A stretch of 62,300 nt of DNA from Planctomycetota bacterium (GCA_021324515.1 JAJPIY010000338.1:1-62300), one strand, 5' to 3'. Shown: positions 39,501 to 47,910, counted from the stretch's first letter. Notes: generated by a model from the letters alone, not told the origin. Numbers and translations: made by a program.

Positions 39501-40211
39501 GATCTTGGTTCGGGCGTCTTTGCTGTTGACTTTGACCGTCTCGGTCGGATAGAAGGCGCGGAGGATGTCGGCATCGCTGGAATAGGCTGGATCCATGGCG
39601 CGCAGCAACGTCATGGCCGAGAACTTGCCGGACTGATCGATGCGAACGCCGAGCGTGTCTTTTTTGGTGACATTAATTTCGATCCAGCTGCCGCGTTCCG
39701 GGATGATGCGGCAGGAGTGCAGTTTTTTGTCGCTGGCTTCGGTTTCGACGACGAAATCGACGCCGGGCGAGCGGTGCAGTTGGCTGACGACGACGCGCTC
39801 GGCGCCGTTGATGATGAACTCGCCGCCGCCGATCATGATGGGCATGTCGCCAAGATAGACTTCTTCTTCGACCGGCTGGTCTTTGACCAGGCGCAGCCAG
39901 ACCCGGAAGGGCCGGCCATAAGTCAGGCGCAGTTGCCGGCACTCATCGGGGCCGTAGCGCGGCTTGCCCAGTTCGTAGCGGAGGTACTCCAGGGAGAGCG
40001 TATTGTCGTAGCTTTTGATGGGGAAGATTTCGCGCAACACGCCTTCGAGGCCGATGGGTTGGCGTTTCTCCGGCGGCACGTCCAGTTGTAAAAAACGCTC
40101 ATAGGAGCGCGTCTGGATAGCCGTCAAGGGCGGCACCTTGGCGGTGTCGCCGAAGCGGCCGAAATTGCGGATCTCTTCGGGCATAAGGGTGCGAACAGCG
40201 GGGACGGGCAT
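36513..40211 (-). CDS. rpoB: RNA polymerase beta subunit
   Basis: A 1232-residue subunit, within the size range of bacteria that lack the long lineage-specific beta insertions. The rifampicin-pocket segment reads [20 protein letters not shown] then [20 protein letters not shown], with the contact residues mostly conserved. NRCLNQKP-like and [12 protein letters not shown] segments and the C-terminal clamp ([20 protein letters not shown]) are intact. GGGAGGAG stands ~10 bases before ATG 40211. No intein or frameshift is seen. The 589-base gap to rplL holds a 27-bp palindrome. Confidence 0.98.
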   Translation of the reverse strand: MPVPAVRTLMPEEIRNFGRFGDTAKVPPLTAIQTRSYERFLQLDVPPEKRQPIGLEGVLREIFPIKSYDNTLSLEYLRYELGKPRYGPDECRQLRLTYGRPFRVWLRLVKDQPVEEEVYLGDMPIMIGGGEFIINGAERVVVSQLHRSPGVDFVVETEASDKKLHSCRIIPERGSWIEINVTKKDTLGVRIDQSGKFSAMTLLRAMDPAYSSDADILRAFYPTETVKVNSKDARTKIKGAIAVGDVIDPETGEVYLDSGETFTDEKLDIIFASPVMEVTILTKVKDPLILASLREDPTSTHEEALLKIYQRLRPGNPPQLEKARELFKEKFQDPNRYRLGKVGRFRINRKFDQDIEESEMTLQSLDYLNAIRYIMKLRAGEGHIDDIDHLGNRRVRTIDELAADELRKGFLKLRRTVQERMSIRDQQDMTPRSLINPKSISAAIEYFFGRGELSQVVDQTNPLSQLTHERRLSALGPGGLNRKRAGFDVRDVHISHYGRICPIETPEGTNIGLISHLSIYADVDEYGFLITPYRVVKHRKLTDEVKYLRADEESQAYLAPADAPTDGHKITQDRITARFGGDFATVPADQVQYIDISPKQMVGVSAGLIPFLEHDDANRALMGSNMQRQAVPLLVTEPPLVATGLEKDVAYNSGMVVKAEKSGTVTYVDAQRIRIDEREYVLRKFIGLNEHTCLNQKPIVRIGQKVKEGQVIADGAATCQGELALGRNVLVAFMSWDGYNFEDAIIISEKLVENDTYTSIHIEEFEIEIRETKLGKEEFTRDIPNVSPKALANLDEYGIVRVGTYVQPGDILVGKVSPKSKSELTPEEKLLHAIFGRAGEDVKNDSLEVPSGVEGIVIDTQRFSRRASMSEEEKKAFDKELKEVEHRFNKQIVEQFRAMIKELSEVLDKKDLKDNVTNKTLGQDRDEKSIVEQARLFRLDHLDIRSPERKKQCSDIYQRHKERLDFLFDEKERKLNSMKRGDELPSGVQQMVKVYVATKRQISVGDKMAGRHGNKGVISKILPVEDMPYMADGTPVDILLNPLGVPSRMNVGQILETHLGWAAKKLNFKAITPVFDGATEEEIRKCLKEAGISETGKTYLYDGRTGERFEQPVTVGYIYMLKLHHLVDDKVHARATGPYSLITQQPLGGKARFGGQRFGEMEVWALEAYGAAYILQELLTVKSDDVEGRTKIYESMVKGENTLEAGTPASFDVLTNEIRGLALNMQLEKKRT

Positions 40212-40800
40212 GGTAGCTTTGCTCCTCCCAAAAAAGACAAACAGGTACGGATCGGCGCGAGCCTGTCAGGCACGGCAGCCACTCTCGTTCCCAAACTCTG
40301 TTGGGGAACGGTCGCGTTCATCACCGGGCCGACTGGGCACAGCGCCGTCGGCTAGTATTCAGATGATCGTTCAAGGGTGCAGGAGTCGCTGGTGGAGGCG
40401 CCCCAACAAGGACGGCGCCGAACGGTCCTGTTCGATGGAAGTTCGATACAGGATCTCCAATGGGTCGGTCCCTAACGTTACCCAGATCAATACCCGGACG
40501 GCGCACGAGCGCAGCCAGGCACCCGGCCTGGCTTTTTGTCACCCGGGGGCGAGGGGAAAGGCTGATTGGTTGCACGCTGCGTTCCGCGTTTGTTTCAACC
40601 CACACTCGGCAGTGCGTCCGAATCACTGCCAAGCGAACATCGCCACGCCTCAACTCCGAGATACGGAAAACAATCTACTCTATTTCACCACAAAGGCACG
40701 CAAAGTGCAAGGACTTTTTTCCCTAGGCGAGCGGCGGGGTTTATCCCCGCCGTCTTGCGGCGGGGATAAACCCCGCCGCTCGCCCGCTCGCCCGTAGTCC
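40212..40800. other. rplL-rpoB intergenic region
   Basis: 589 bases without a convincing gene, long for this cluster. It holds the palindrome 40726-40784 and a stretch CACCACAAAGGCACGCAAAG (40687-40706) of the kind that recurs in planctomycete intergenic DNA. A leftward open frame across 40321-40653 lacks any recognisable protein character. Confidence 0.6.
40726..40784. repeat. 27-bp perfect palindrome between rplL and rpoB (family A)
   Basis: Arms 40726-40752 and 40758-40784 pair perfectly around TCTTG. Each arm also contains its own inner palindrome (CGGGG-TTTAT-CCCCG). It begins 16 bases after the rplL stop in the direction of transcription. It could attenuate or process the rplL-rpoB message; in E. 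coli the same gap holds an attenuator and RNase III site. Function here is inferred. Confidence 0.85.
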
Positions 40801-41223
40801 TTACTTCAGCGAAACCTTGGCGCCGCCATCTTCGAGTTTCTTCTTGATGGTGTTGGCCTCGTCCTTGGAGACGTTCTCCTTCACAGGTTTGGGCGCGCCC
40901 TCCACGAGTTCCTTGGCTTCCTTGAGTCCAAGGTTAGTGATCTCGCGGACCACCTTGATGACGTTGATTTTCTTGGCAGGGTCGGCCAAGCCTTCGAGGA
41001 CGACGGTGAATTCCGTCTTCTCTTCGGGCTTGGCTTCGGCCGGCGCTCCAGCGGCCCCACCAGGACCGGGCGCCATCACCACCCCGCCGGCAGCGGGTTC
41101 TATTTTATACTTTTCCTTGAGATAATCTCTCAATTGGACGGCCTTGGTGATGGTCAAGGCCGCGATCTTGTCGCCCAGCTCCATGATGTCCGGTGCGAAG
41201 CTGGTTCCGTTTCCTTCAGTCAT
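40801..41223 (-). CDS. rplL: Ribosomal protein L7/L12
   Basis: A 140-residue stalk protein that recruits translation GTPases. It has the N-terminal dimerisation helices ([20 protein letters not shown]), an Ala/Pro/Gly hinge (about 48-65) and the C-terminal domain ([51 protein letters not shown]). It is about 15 residues longer than E. coli L7/L12, mostly in the N-terminus and hinge. AGGAC sites stand before the ATG. Confidence 0.98.
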   Translation of the reverse strand: MTEGNGTSFAPDIMELGDKIAALTITKAVQLRDYLKEKYKIEPAAGGVVMAPGPGGAAGAPAEAKPEEKTEFTVVLEGLADPAKKINVIKVVREITNLGLKEAKELVEGAPKPVKENVSKDEANTIKKKLEDGGAKVSLK

Positions 41224-41322
41224 TGTCCTATGGTCCTTTCCAGATGCAGGGTGCTGCTTGAAGCAGAGCAGCGTCTTGCGTAATAGCCTAACGTTTAGAG
41301 GGATTTCCTCAAACCAAACCGC

Positions 41323-41883
41323 TTATCCCGCCGTGGCAGCGGGGGTCTCTTCCTCTTTTTTCTCGCTGATAGTCTGAATCTGGCTGGCTACCTGCGCGAT
41401 TGGGCCAGTCAAGCAGCCGGCCAGCGCCGATCCTGGCCCCAGTATCATACGGATGAGCGAGGCGATAGCTTCTTCGCGCGTCGGTCTCGTCAGCGCCTCC
41501 TCGAAGCGGATGACTTCGCCATCGGCGAAGACGCCTTTGATGTTGACCTTGTCTTTATACGCGGCAGCGTTTTTGGACTTTTTCAATTCCTCGTCAAGGG
41601 TCCGGCTTAGTTCGGCGACGCTATTGGCGCCAAAGGCGAACGCCGTTGGACCAACCCAAATCGGCGAATCAGCCCCGACCCGAATGCCCAACTCATCGAA
41701 GACGCGCCGCGTCAAGCTGTTTTTGACCCATTTGAGACGAATATTTTTTTTCCGCAGCGCCGCTCGCAGCGCAGTTTCGTGTTGGCAGTTCAGCCCTTGG
41801 ATGCTCAACACCACAGCATCGCGGACATCCTGGAAAGTGCTCCGCAACGCCTCCATTTCCATTTGTTTGATGACCTTGCTCAT
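41323..41883 (-). CDS. rplJ: Ribosomal protein L10
   Basis: A 186-residue stalk base protein that anchors L7/L12 dimers. Conserved features are the RNA-binding N-terminal domain (VVLSIQGLNCQHETALRAAL, RKKNIRLKWVKNSLTRRVF) and the C-terminal helix region for L7/L12 (LIRMILGPGSALAGCL onward). The tail ends in a charged KKEEETPAATAG. A family A palindrome lies in the 86 bases before it, so translation or transcript level of the L10-L12 pair may be set there (inference). Confidence 0.97.
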   Translation of the reverse strand: MSKVIKQMEMEALRSTFQDVRDAVVLSIQGLNCQHETALRAALRKKNIRLKWVKNSLTRRVFDELGIRVGADSPIWVGPTAFAFGANSVAELSRTLDEELKKSKNAAAYKDKVNIKGVFADGEVIRFEEALTRPTREEAIASLIRMILGPGSALAGCLTGPIAQVASQIQTISEKKEEETPAATAG

Positions 41884-41901
41884 GTCGCAATTCTCTGTGG
41901 C

Positions 41902-41960
41902 GAGCGGGGTCGCGTTAGCGCCCCGAGCGCGTTTCTCGGGGCGCTAACGCGACCTCGCTC
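41902..41960. repeat. Family A palindrome between rplA and rplJ
   Basis: Arms 41902-41927 and 41935-41960 (26 bp, one mismatch: GAGCGGGG against GAGCGAGG) close around CGCGTTT, with the inner motif GCGCCCCGAG/CTCGGGGCGC. It lies inside the ribosomal protein operon. Confidence 0.85.
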
Positions 41961-41969
41961 ACTGGGAAA

Positions 41970-42926
41970 TTACATAGTAACGGGAATGCCCGGCGTCATG
42001 GTGCCTGCAATGGTGATCGATTTCACGTAATGTCCCTTGACGCCGGCCGGCTTGGCGGCGCGGACCTGTTCGACGAAGGCCGTGATATTGGCAGCTAGCT
42101 TGTCGTCGTCGAAGCTGATCTTGCCGACGCCAGCGTGGACGTTGCCGCCCTTGTCGGCGCGATATTCGACTTTGCCCGCCTTCTGCTCGCGCACTGCCTG
42201 GGCCACGTCTTGACCAGCAGTGAGGACAGTGCCGGCCTTGGGGGTCGGCATCAGGCCGCGCGGGCCGAGGATTTTACCGAGGCGGCTGACCTTGCCCATC
42301 ATGTCCTGCGTGGCCAGGGCCACATCGAAATCGAGCCAGCCTTCCTTTTGAATCTTTTCGATCAGCTCGTCGCCGCCGGCGAAGTCCGCGCCCGCTTCCT
42401 TGGCCTTAGCGATGTTATCGCCCTGGCAGAAGACGACGACGCGCTTGACCTTGCCCAGACCGTAGGGCAACGGCACACTGCCGCGGATCATCTGATCACT
42501 CTGTGTCGTATCGATGCCGAGCGACATATGGACCTCAACGGTCTCGTCGAACTTGGCCCGTTTGATCTGCTTCAAGAGAGCAATGGCCTGTTTGAGCGGC
42601 GGGGCGCCAGCCTTGGCGATCTTTTGCCGGTCGTTTTTGAGCTTGTTGAGGAGCTTCTTGCCGCGGCGTGGGGGACGCCCAGGCTGCCGGCCTTTTTTCT
42701 TGACAGGCGCCGCCGGAGCCGCTGTTGTTGCCGCAACGGGTGCCGCAACAGGGGAAGGCGCCACGGGCGGCGCAGGCTCGCCTGTAGCTGCTGGGGCCTT
42801 CTCGCCCTTAGGCGCTTTGGCCTTGGAGGCACGCGGTTTCTTCGCTTCCGCAGCGGGTTGCTCGCTTGCCGGCGCGGCCGGCTTTTCCTTGGCTTCGTCG
42901 GGTTTGTCGGCTTGTTTCTTGGCCAT
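41970..42926 (-). CDS. rplA: Ribosomal protein L1 with a long basic N-terminal extension
   Basis: A 318-residue L1, about 85 residues longer than E. coli L1 (234). The canonical protein starts near residue 88 and has [38 protein letters not shown] and [20 protein letters not shown]. The first ~88 residues are Lys/Ala/Pro-rich with two basic clusters ([31 protein letters not shown]), probably disordered and RNA-binding (inference). The ATG at 42926 has only a weak ribosome-binding site, so a shorter form cannot be excluded, although no better internal start is evident. L1 forms the ribosome stalk that guides E-site tRNA. Confidence 0.96.
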   Translation of the reverse strand: MAKKQADKPDEAKEKPAAPASEQPAAEAKKPRASKAKAPKGEKAPAATGEPAPPVAPSPVAAPVAATTAAPAAPVKKKGRQPGRPPRRGKKLLNKLKNDRQKIAKAGAPPLKQAIALLKQIKRAKFDETVEVHMSLGIDTTQSDQMIRGSVPLPYGLGKVKRVVVFCQGDNIAKAKEAGADFAGGDELIEKIQKEGWLDFDVALATQDMMGKVSRLGKILGPRGLMPTPKAGTVLTAGQDVAQAVREQKAGKVEYRADKGGNVHAGVGKISFDDDKLAANITAFVEQVRAAKPAGVKGHYVKSITIAGTMTPGIPVTM

Positions 42927-42961
42927 AATCGTCTAGATTATTGTTCAAAAATCTCCGCTCA

Positions 42962-43017
42962 TTTAGCTGCGAGCCGCAGGCCAACGCGGCCGCGCTCGCC
43001 TGCGGCTCGCGGCTAAA
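42962..43017. repeat. Family B palindrome between rplK and rplA
   Basis: TTTAGCTGCGAGCCGCAGGC (from 42962) pairs with the complementary arm ending at 43017, one mismatch in 20 bp. The interior CGCGGCCGCG is also palindromic. It matches the fragment at position 1 and the degenerate copy at 55040-55099. Confidence 0.8.
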
Positions 43018-43040
43018 CAGGAATTTTTTATGTTATTCGT

Positions 43041-43505
43041 TTATCCTTCGATGGCCAGTCCCAAACTGCGGGCCGTGCCCTCGATGATGCGCATGGCATG
43101 ATCGACGTCGCGGGCGTTGAGGTCCGGCAGCTTCTTCTGAGCGATGTCGCGGATCTGCGCCGACGACACCTTAAACCCTTTGTACTTGCCGCTGCCCTTG
43201 GCCTTTTCTTCCGCGCTGATAACTTCGCCGCCCTTTTTCTTCTCCACGGGGATGCCGGCTGCTTGCTTGAGCAAGATCGCCGCGGGGGGACTCTTAATGA
43301 CGAACTCGAAGCTGCGGTCGTTGTAAACGGTTATCACCACCGGCACGGTGATGCCGCGCATCTCTTTCGAGCGCTCGTTGAATTGCGACACGAATTGACC
43401 GATGTTCACGCCATGCTGACCGAGCGCGGGACCGACCGGCGGCGCAGGTGTAGCCTGCCCTCCGGGCACCTGCAATTTGATCTGTGCTGTTACCTGTTTG
43501 GCCAC
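43041..43505 (-). CDS. rplK: Ribosomal protein L11
   Basis: A 154-residue protein of the GTPase-associated centre that contacts EF-G and EF-Tu. It has the N-terminal Pro-rich switch ([20 protein letters not shown] then [14 protein letters not shown]) and the rRNA-binding C-terminal domain ([31 protein letters not shown]). The start is GTG with AAAGG about 9 bases upstream. It follows nusG by 50 bases. Confidence 0.98.
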   Translation of the reverse strand: MAKQVTAQIKLQVPGGQATPAPPVGPALGQHGVNIGQFVSQFNERSKEMRGITVPVVITVYNDRSFEFVIKSPPAAILLKQAAGIPVEKKKGGEVISAEEKAKGSGKYKGFKVSSAQIRDIAQKKLPDLNARDVDHAMRIIEGTARSLGLAIEG

Positions 43506-43555
43506 GTTGCAACCTTTCTATTTCTCACGCCTTGCTTGCGCTTCGCGCTAGGAAA

Positions 43556-44359
43556 TCATGCTTGCTCCACTTGCCAGTATTCAAATTCCACCTGCACGGG
43601 TCGGCCGAAAATCGTCAGTTCGACCGAAACGCTGCCCTTGGCCTCGTGCAACTCCTTGACGACGCCTTCCATGCCGGCGAAGGTGCCATCGGTGACCTTG
43701 ACGCGGTCGCCCGGCCCGAAGCGCGGCTTGGTGTAAATGACTTTGCCTTCCTCGGCCTTGGCCTCCGCGCCTTTGATCTGTCCGTGCAGCATCCGCTCGA
43801 TTTCCCGATCCGACATGGGCGGCGGCGGCCGATGCACGGAGCCGCCCACGAAATCGCCGACGCCGGAAGTCTCTCGAAAGAGATAGAGAATTCGGTCGTT
43901 GTATTCCACCTCGACCATTAAATATCCCGGATAGAGCTTACGTTCTTTCTGCACGCGGCGACCGTTGCGCATCTCCGTGACGCGCTCCACGGGGATGACG
44001 ATCTGGCCATAGTACTCTTCCAGCCCCTCGATTTTGACGCGCTTTTCGATGGCTTCCTTGATTGCCTCTTCACGGCCGCTCTGCACCTTGACGACGTACC
44101 AGCGTTTGTTGCTCGGTTTGGGCTGCGGCGTTGGAGACGCCTCCGCTACCGCGGGAGCTTGCTCTGGGAGGCCCTGGGCGTGCGGCGGTTCGGCGGCGGC
44201 TCCGGGTGCGTCCGGCGAACCTGAAGGCGTAATGGCTTCGGGGCCCTCCACCGGGGTTGGCGAGGGCACCGAGGGCGATTCTTGTTGGGCGTCTTCCAGC
44301 GGTGGAGTGGGCGGCGTCACCGCGGGAGTGGGGTCAGGGGTAGATACATTTTCTGTCAT
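43556..44359 (-). CDS. nusG: Transcription elongation factor NusG with an N-terminal Pro/Glu extension
   Basis: A 267-residue NusG, about 86 residues longer than E. coli NusG (181). Residues 1-84 are Pro/Thr/Ala/Glu-rich and likely disordered. The NGN domain starts at KRWYVVKVQSGREEAIKEAI and includes MVEVEYND. After a short linker the KOW domain reads FGPGDRVKVTDGTFAGMEGV. The NGN domain binds RNA polymerase; the KOW domain binds Rho or S10. It lies 37 bases after secE. Confidence 0.97.
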   Translation of the reverse strand: MTENVSTPDPTPAVTPPTPPLEDAQQESPSVPSPTPVEGPEAITPSGSPDAPGAAAEPPHAQGLPEQAPAVAEASPTPQPKPSNKRWYVVKVQSGREEAIKEAIEKRVKIEGLEEYYGQIVIPVERVTEMRNGRRVQKERKLYPGYLMVEVEYNDRILYLFRETSGVGDFVGGSVHRPPPPMSDREIERMLHGQIKGAEAKAEEGKVIYTKPRFGPGDRVKVTDGTFAGMEGVVKELHEAKGSVSVELTIFGRPVQVEFEYWQVEQA

Positions 44360-44396
44360 GACGCAAACTCTCTGCTGAGTGAGCGACAGGAGCGTT

Positions 44397-45692
44397 TCAC
44401 CACGGCCGGTCTTCAGGAGGTTGGGCCTCTTCTTTTTGCTCCTCGGACGATATTTTCAAAACGCCGATGGGTGGCCAGCTCAGCACGGATTTCCACATTA
44501 CGTCCATGCCGAACAGGTAGAAAGCCATCAGCACCACAGTGACCAACACAACCATTGTGTCTTGGACCAGCCGTCGCTGGGTGGTCCAGGACACTTTATT
44601 CATCTCCGCCTCGGTGGCGATGAGGAAATCGGCGAAGACCGGCACGTTGACGACGCGCCAGGCCAGCCATATTCCTGCGGCCAGCATCAGCAGCGGCAGC
44701 GTGAATTGCACCGACGGCAACAGCGTCAGGCTGCGGTAGAGCAACGTTCCCGAGGCCGGCTGCGGCGCACTCACTTGCGGCTCGGTTTCGCCTCTTTTCT
44801 TCAGTTCCCGGATCTCTTCGGTGTATTTACTGCGCTCCACGATTTGATTGGTGCGGTAATCCGAAGAACCCGGCTCGATAATTTTCACGAAGCGCTCCGG
44901 ATCGACGCTCTTATTGATCTCCTGAAAGGTAGAGCGATCCAGGACCAGGGCGTGCTCTTGCCAACGTACTTCCCAATCGGGTACGTACTGGGCAAGCACC
45001 TCGGCCGGCACATCTCCCCGCGCTTCCAGGATGACGCGGCCGGTGAAGGGGATGTCGAGTTGCCAATCTTGCGGCCCTCGGCGCAAGGTGCCGTGCGCCA
45101 GCATGGTCCAGATGCCGGAGCCGATCAACACGAGGATGCCGAAGATGGTGCCGCGGCGAACGCGTACGCCTTGGAGCGGCTTGTACGGCTGGATGCTGAA
45201 CCAGCCTTGTTCCTCCAGCGTCACCAGGAAGCGTTCGCTCGCCGGCCGCAGAAACAATCGTGTCCCAAGGACCAACAAGGCCAACCCCACGGCCACAGTG
45301 GCGATAGCTCCAGCGGTAGGACTGAACAGGCCGCGATCATAGCTCCAATATTCGATCCACAAACTGGCCCAACGCGTCAGCAGCAGCACCAAGACAAAAC
45401 CAACGAAACCGAAGAAGATGCCGGCGCGAACGCCGAGGGCCGTCTTCGGCCCCAACAGGCGCGTACCAAACACAAGCAGCCCAACCAGCGCCGCCAGTTG
45501 GATGACAAGGCGGAGCAGGAACGCCGCGCCACTGCCTCCCCACCCCAGGCTTTGCCCCAGGGACGGGATAAGATAGAAGACGATCCCGAACGTGCCCAGC
45601 AGGTAAGCCGCTCCGGCAAGGCTGACGAATGCCATGCGCTCGAATCGACCCTTGGAAGCGACTTCCGGCATGTTTTTGACGGCCACGGCCAT
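44397..45692 (-). CDS. secE: SecE translocase subunit with a large multi-span N-terminal extension
   Basis: A 431-residue protein where SecE is normally 60-127 residues. The SecE core is at the C-terminus: the amphipathic helix FADFLIATEAEMNKVSWTTQ, then RRLVQDTMVVLVTVVLMAFY as its transmembrane helix. Upstream lie about six predicted membrane spans (about 22-43, 58-79, 88-108, 125-147, 180-200, 330-352) and a soluble domain of about 130 residues (200-330) with GRVILEARGDVPAEVLAQYV. Identity rests on the core motif and the canonical position directly before nusG. Function of the extension is unknown. Confidence 0.9.
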   Translation of the reverse strand: MAVAVKNMPEVASKGRFERMAFVSLAGAAYLLGTFGIVFYLIPSLGQSLGWGGSGAAFLLRLVIQLAALVGLLVFGTRLLGPKTALGVRAGIFFGFVGFVLVLLLTRWASLWIEYWSYDRGLFSPTAGAIATVAVGLALLVLGTRLFLRPASERFLVTLEEQGWFSIQPYKPLQGVRVRRGTIFGILVLIGSGIWTMLAHGTLRRGPQDWQLDIPFTGRVILEARGDVPAEVLAQYVPDWEVRWQEHALVLDRSTFQEINKSVDPERFVKIIEPGSSDYRTNQIVERSKYTEEIRELKKRGETEPQVSAPQPASGTLLYRSLTLLPSVQFTLPLLMLAAGIWLAWRVVNVPVFADFLIATEAEMNKVSWTTQRRLVQDTMVVLVTVVLMAFYLFGMDVMWKSVLSWPPIGVLKISSEEQKEEAQPPEDRPW

Positions 45693-45715
45693 GACTTGTT
45701 CCTATCCTTCCTTCG

Positions 45716-45770
45716 TTTAGCGGCGCTTCGGGGAAGCGCCCGATCGACGCTTCTCCGAAGCGCCGCTAAA
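45716..45770. repeat. Family C palindrome before secE
   Basis: TTTAGCGGCGCTTCGG... (left arm, 45716-45738) pairs with the arm 45748-45770, with one mismatch, around a GATCGA loop. It directly abuts the 3' end of tRNA-Trp, so it could contribute to tRNA 3' processing or to termination before secE. A half copy is at 17438-17455. Confidence 0.75.
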
Positions 45771-45844
45771 CAGGGGCGGAGCGACTCGAACGCTCAACCG
45801 CTGGTTTTGGAGACCAGTGCTCTACCAAATTGAGCTACACCCCT
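45771..45844 (-). tRNA. tRNA-Trp (CCA)
   Basis: A 74-base cloverleaf. The acceptor AGGGGTG pairs with CGCCCCT and the discriminator is G73. The D-arm is GTAGCTCAATTTGGTAGAGC. The anticodon stem CTGGT/ACCAG encloses CTCCAAA with anticodon CCA. The T-arm contains GTTCGAGTC. No CCA end is encoded. Position between rpmG and secE is the ancestral one. Confidence 0.97.
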
Positions 45845-45939
45845 ATATTCAGAAATCAGAGGTCAGAAAAAACACGGACGCCCAATGCGCACTTTTTCGC
45901 TTGGTCTGCTCCGAACTTCTGGCCTTGGACTTTCGACCT

Positions 45940-46092
45940 CTATTTCTTCCGCGATTCCTTGTGCGGGGTATGCTTGCGTTCTTTACGGCAGAACTTTTTT
46001 AACTCCAAGCGATTGGCCCCGCGCGTTTCTTTCTGGGTACGGTAGTTGCGTGCGCCGCAGACAGTACATTCCAGCCAAACGTATTCGCGCAT
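45940..46092 (-). CDS. rpmG: Ribosomal protein L33
   Basis: A 50-residue large-subunit protein: MREYVWLECTVC, NYRTQKETRGANRLELKK and a basic tail KHTPHKESRKK. Zinc-type L33 has two CxxC pairs; here the first (CTVC) is kept and the second is reduced to one Cys (FCRKE), so zinc binding is doubtful. It lies between tuf and tRNA-Trp, where E. coli and others place it in related operons. Confidence 0.95.
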   Translation of the reverse strand: MREYVWLECTVCGARNYRTQKETRGANRLELKKFCRKERKHTPHKESRKK

Positions 46093-46133
46093 TTACCCCT
46101 CCGAGAATTCCATAGGTTGCCTCAGCGCCCCGA

Positions 46134-46199
46134 GGCGAGCGGGGTGGCGTCAGCGACCCGAGGGGACTTTCTTGGGGCGCTGACGCCACCCCGCTCGCC
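46134..46199. repeat. Family A palindrome between tuf and rpmG
   Basis: A 22-bp perfect stem (46134-46155 with 46178-46199, left arm GGCGAGCGGGGTGGCGTCAG) starts 12 bases beyond the tuf stop in the direction of transcription. It may set the ratio of tuf message to downstream genes. Confidence 0.85.
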
Positions 46200-46210
46200 C
46201 AGGTTATGAA

Positions 46211-47452
46211 CTAAGCCAAAATCTTGGTGACGACGCCCGAACCGACAGTACGGCCGCCTTCACGGATGGCGAAGCGCAGGTTTTCCTCCATCGCAATGGG
46301 CGAATCCGGGAGCAGTTCTACCGTCATACTGACGTTGTCGCCCGGCATGCACATCTCGACGCCTGGCGGCAAGGTGACGGTGCCGGTCACGTCGGTGGTA
46401 CGGAAGTAGAACTGCGGGCGGTAGCCGTTGAAGAACGGCGTGTGCCGGCCGCCCTCGTCCTTGCTCAGCACGTACACCTGGGCCTCGAACTTGGTGTGCG
46501 GCGTGATCGAGCCGGGCTTGGCCAATACCTGGCCGCGCTCTACTTCATTGCGCTCGATGCCGCGCAACAGCACGCCGACATTATCGCCGGCCACACCGTA
46601 TTCGAGGGTCTTGTTGAACATTTCCACGCCGGTCACCACGGTCTTTTTCGGCGCCTTCATCAAGCCGATGATTTCAACCTCATCGCCTACTTTGACCTTG
46701 CCGCGTTCGATACGACCGGTGACCACCGTGCCGCGGCCCTTGATCGAGAACACGTCTTCAATAGACATCAAGAACGGCTTGTCCTCGGCGCGCTGCGGCG
46801 TCGGGATATAGGTATCCAGGGCGGCAAACAGATCATCGATGCATTTGCACGCGGCATCGTCCTTACCGGCTGACTGCATGGCTGCCAAAGCGTTGCAGCG
46901 GACGATCGGGATCTCATCGCCGGGGAACTCATACTTGGTCAACAATTCGCGGACTTCCATCTCGACCAATTCGAGCAGCTCGGGATCATCGACGGTGTCC
47001 ACTTTGTTCAGGGCCACGACAATGCGTGGCACACCGACCTGACGGGCCAACAAGATATGCTCGCGGGTCTGCGGCATGGGACCGTCGTTGGCAGCGACGA
47101 CGAGGATGGCGCCGTCCATCTGGGCTGCCCCGGTGATCATGTTCTTAATGTAGTCGGCATGGCCGGGGCAGTCGATGTGGGCATAGTGGCGATTGGGCGT
47201 CTCATATTCGACGTGGGCCACGGCAATAGTCACGGTTTTGAGGTTGTCACGTTCCGTACCACCTTTGGCGATGGCCTTGTATACGTCGGCCGCCGGATCT
47301 TCGACTTTCTTGCCCTTGAAGGTGGTGATCTTGTTCAGGAACGCCGAGCGCAACACCATAGCGGCAGTCAGCGTGGTTTTGCCGTGGTCGATGTGGCCGA
47401 TGGTGCCCACGTTGACGTGCGGCTTGGTTCGCGCAAATACTTCCTTAGCCAT
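46211..47452 (-). CDS. tuf: Elongation factor Tu with a divergent switch I
   Basis: A 413-residue GTPase that delivers aminoacyl-tRNA. G1 ([11 protein letters not shown]), G3 (DCPGHADY) and G4 (NKVD) are intact, as are domains 2 and 3 ([33 protein letters not shown]). Switch I differs: the near-universal RGITI is KTVTI (in [17 protein letters not shown]), preceded by an altered effector-loop segment. The Thr that coordinates magnesium is kept. G5 reads CNAL. Length exceeds E. coli EF-Tu (394) by ~19, mostly in domain 1. GGAGG lies ~6 bases before ATG. Confidence 0.97.
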   Translation of the reverse strand: MAKEVFARTKPHVNVGTIGHIDHGKTTLTAAMVLRSAFLNKITTFKGKKVEDPAADVYKAIAKGGTERDNLKTVTIAVAHVEYETPNRHYAHIDCPGHADYIKNMITGAAQMDGAILVVAANDGPMPQTREHILLARQVGVPRIVVALNKVDTVDDPELLELVEMEVRELLTKYEFPGDEIPIVRCNALAAMQSAGKDDAACKCIDDLFAALDTYIPTPQRAEDKPFLMSIEDVFSIKGRGTVVTGRIERGKVKVGDEVEIIGLMKAPKKTVVTGVEMFNKTLEYGVAGDNVGVLLRGIERNEVERGQVLAKPGSITPHTKFEAQVYVLSKDEGGRHTPFFNGYRPQFYFRTTDVTGTVTLPPGVEMCMPGDNVSMTVELLPDSPIAMEENLRFAIREGGRTVGSGVVTKILA

Positions 47453-47529
47453 CTTTCCTCCGTATCGTTCAAAGCTAGGGACCCAGATGTCGCTCTGGGA
47501 TCAGGGTGATAAACTTCTCCCAAACCAAA

Positions 47530-47601
47530 AGCTGCTGGTGGGGATCGAACCCACGACCTGCGCCTTACCAAGGCGCCGCGCTACCACTACGCTACAGCAG
47601 C
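47530..47601 (-). tRNA. tRNA-Thr (GGT)
   Basis: A 72-base cloverleaf. The acceptor GCTGCTG pairs with CAGCAGC. The anticodon stem CGCCT/AGGCG encloses TGGTA-type loop with anticodon GGT. The T-arm contains GTTCGATCC. U73 is the discriminator and CCA is not encoded. It lies directly upstream of tuf on the shared transcript. Confidence 0.95.
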
Positions 47602-47663
47602 GATTTTTTAGTTAATGAATCCGAATTATCGAGAGGCCCTCGACTCTCCTCCTTAAGAAGCGA

Positions 47664-47736
47664 AGCGGGCGATGGGACTCGAACCCACAACGAGTAGCTT
47701 GGAAGGCTACTGCTCTGCCAATTGAGCTACACCCGC
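47664..47736 (-). tRNA. tRNA-Gly (TCC)
   Basis: A 73-base cloverleaf. The acceptor GCGGGTG pairs with CGCCCGC. The anticodon stem GTAGC/GCTAC encloses CTTCCAA with anticodon TCC. The T-arm contains GTTCGAGTC. U73 is the discriminator usual for glycine tRNA. No CCA is encoded. Confidence 0.96.
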
Positions 47737-47789
47737 AATCGAAAAATCGTTTGTGTTCGCTTTGCTCATGGATTCACATTGTCTGCTTA

Positions 47790-47873
47790 TGGGCAGGGAG
47801 GGATTCGAACCCCCGTAGGACGCAGTCCGCCAGATTTACAGTCTGGTGCCATTGGCCGCTCGGCCACCTGCCC
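47790..47873 (-). tRNA. tRNA-Tyr (GTA)
   Basis: An 84-base class II tRNA with a long variable arm. The acceptor GGGCAGG pairs with CCTGCCC. The anticodon stem CCAGA/TCTGG encloses CTGTAAA with anticodon GTA. The T-arm contains GTTCGAATC. A73 is the tyrosine identity base. No CCA is encoded. Confidence 0.97.
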
Positions 47874-47910
47874 GTTGTTCCTCCCCAACACCCAATATTC
47901 CAGGCGTGGA

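Noticed and set aside
38724-40091. Long plus-strand open frame antisense to rpoB (and similar ones antisense to rpoC, mnmG, secE and cusA)
   Set aside because: They lie opposite universally conserved genes with clear family motifs; their length follows from GC-rich codon structure of the real gene. No signal, motif or ribosome-binding site supports them.
40321-40653. Minus-strand open frame in the rplL-rpoB gap
   Set aside because: 110 residues, Arg/Pro-rich with no recognisable domain or ribosome-binding site; the region reads as non-coding.
40726-40784. Palindromes taken for insertion-sequence ends
   Set aside because: No transposase gene, target duplication or paired ends lie nearby; each is a complete short palindrome.
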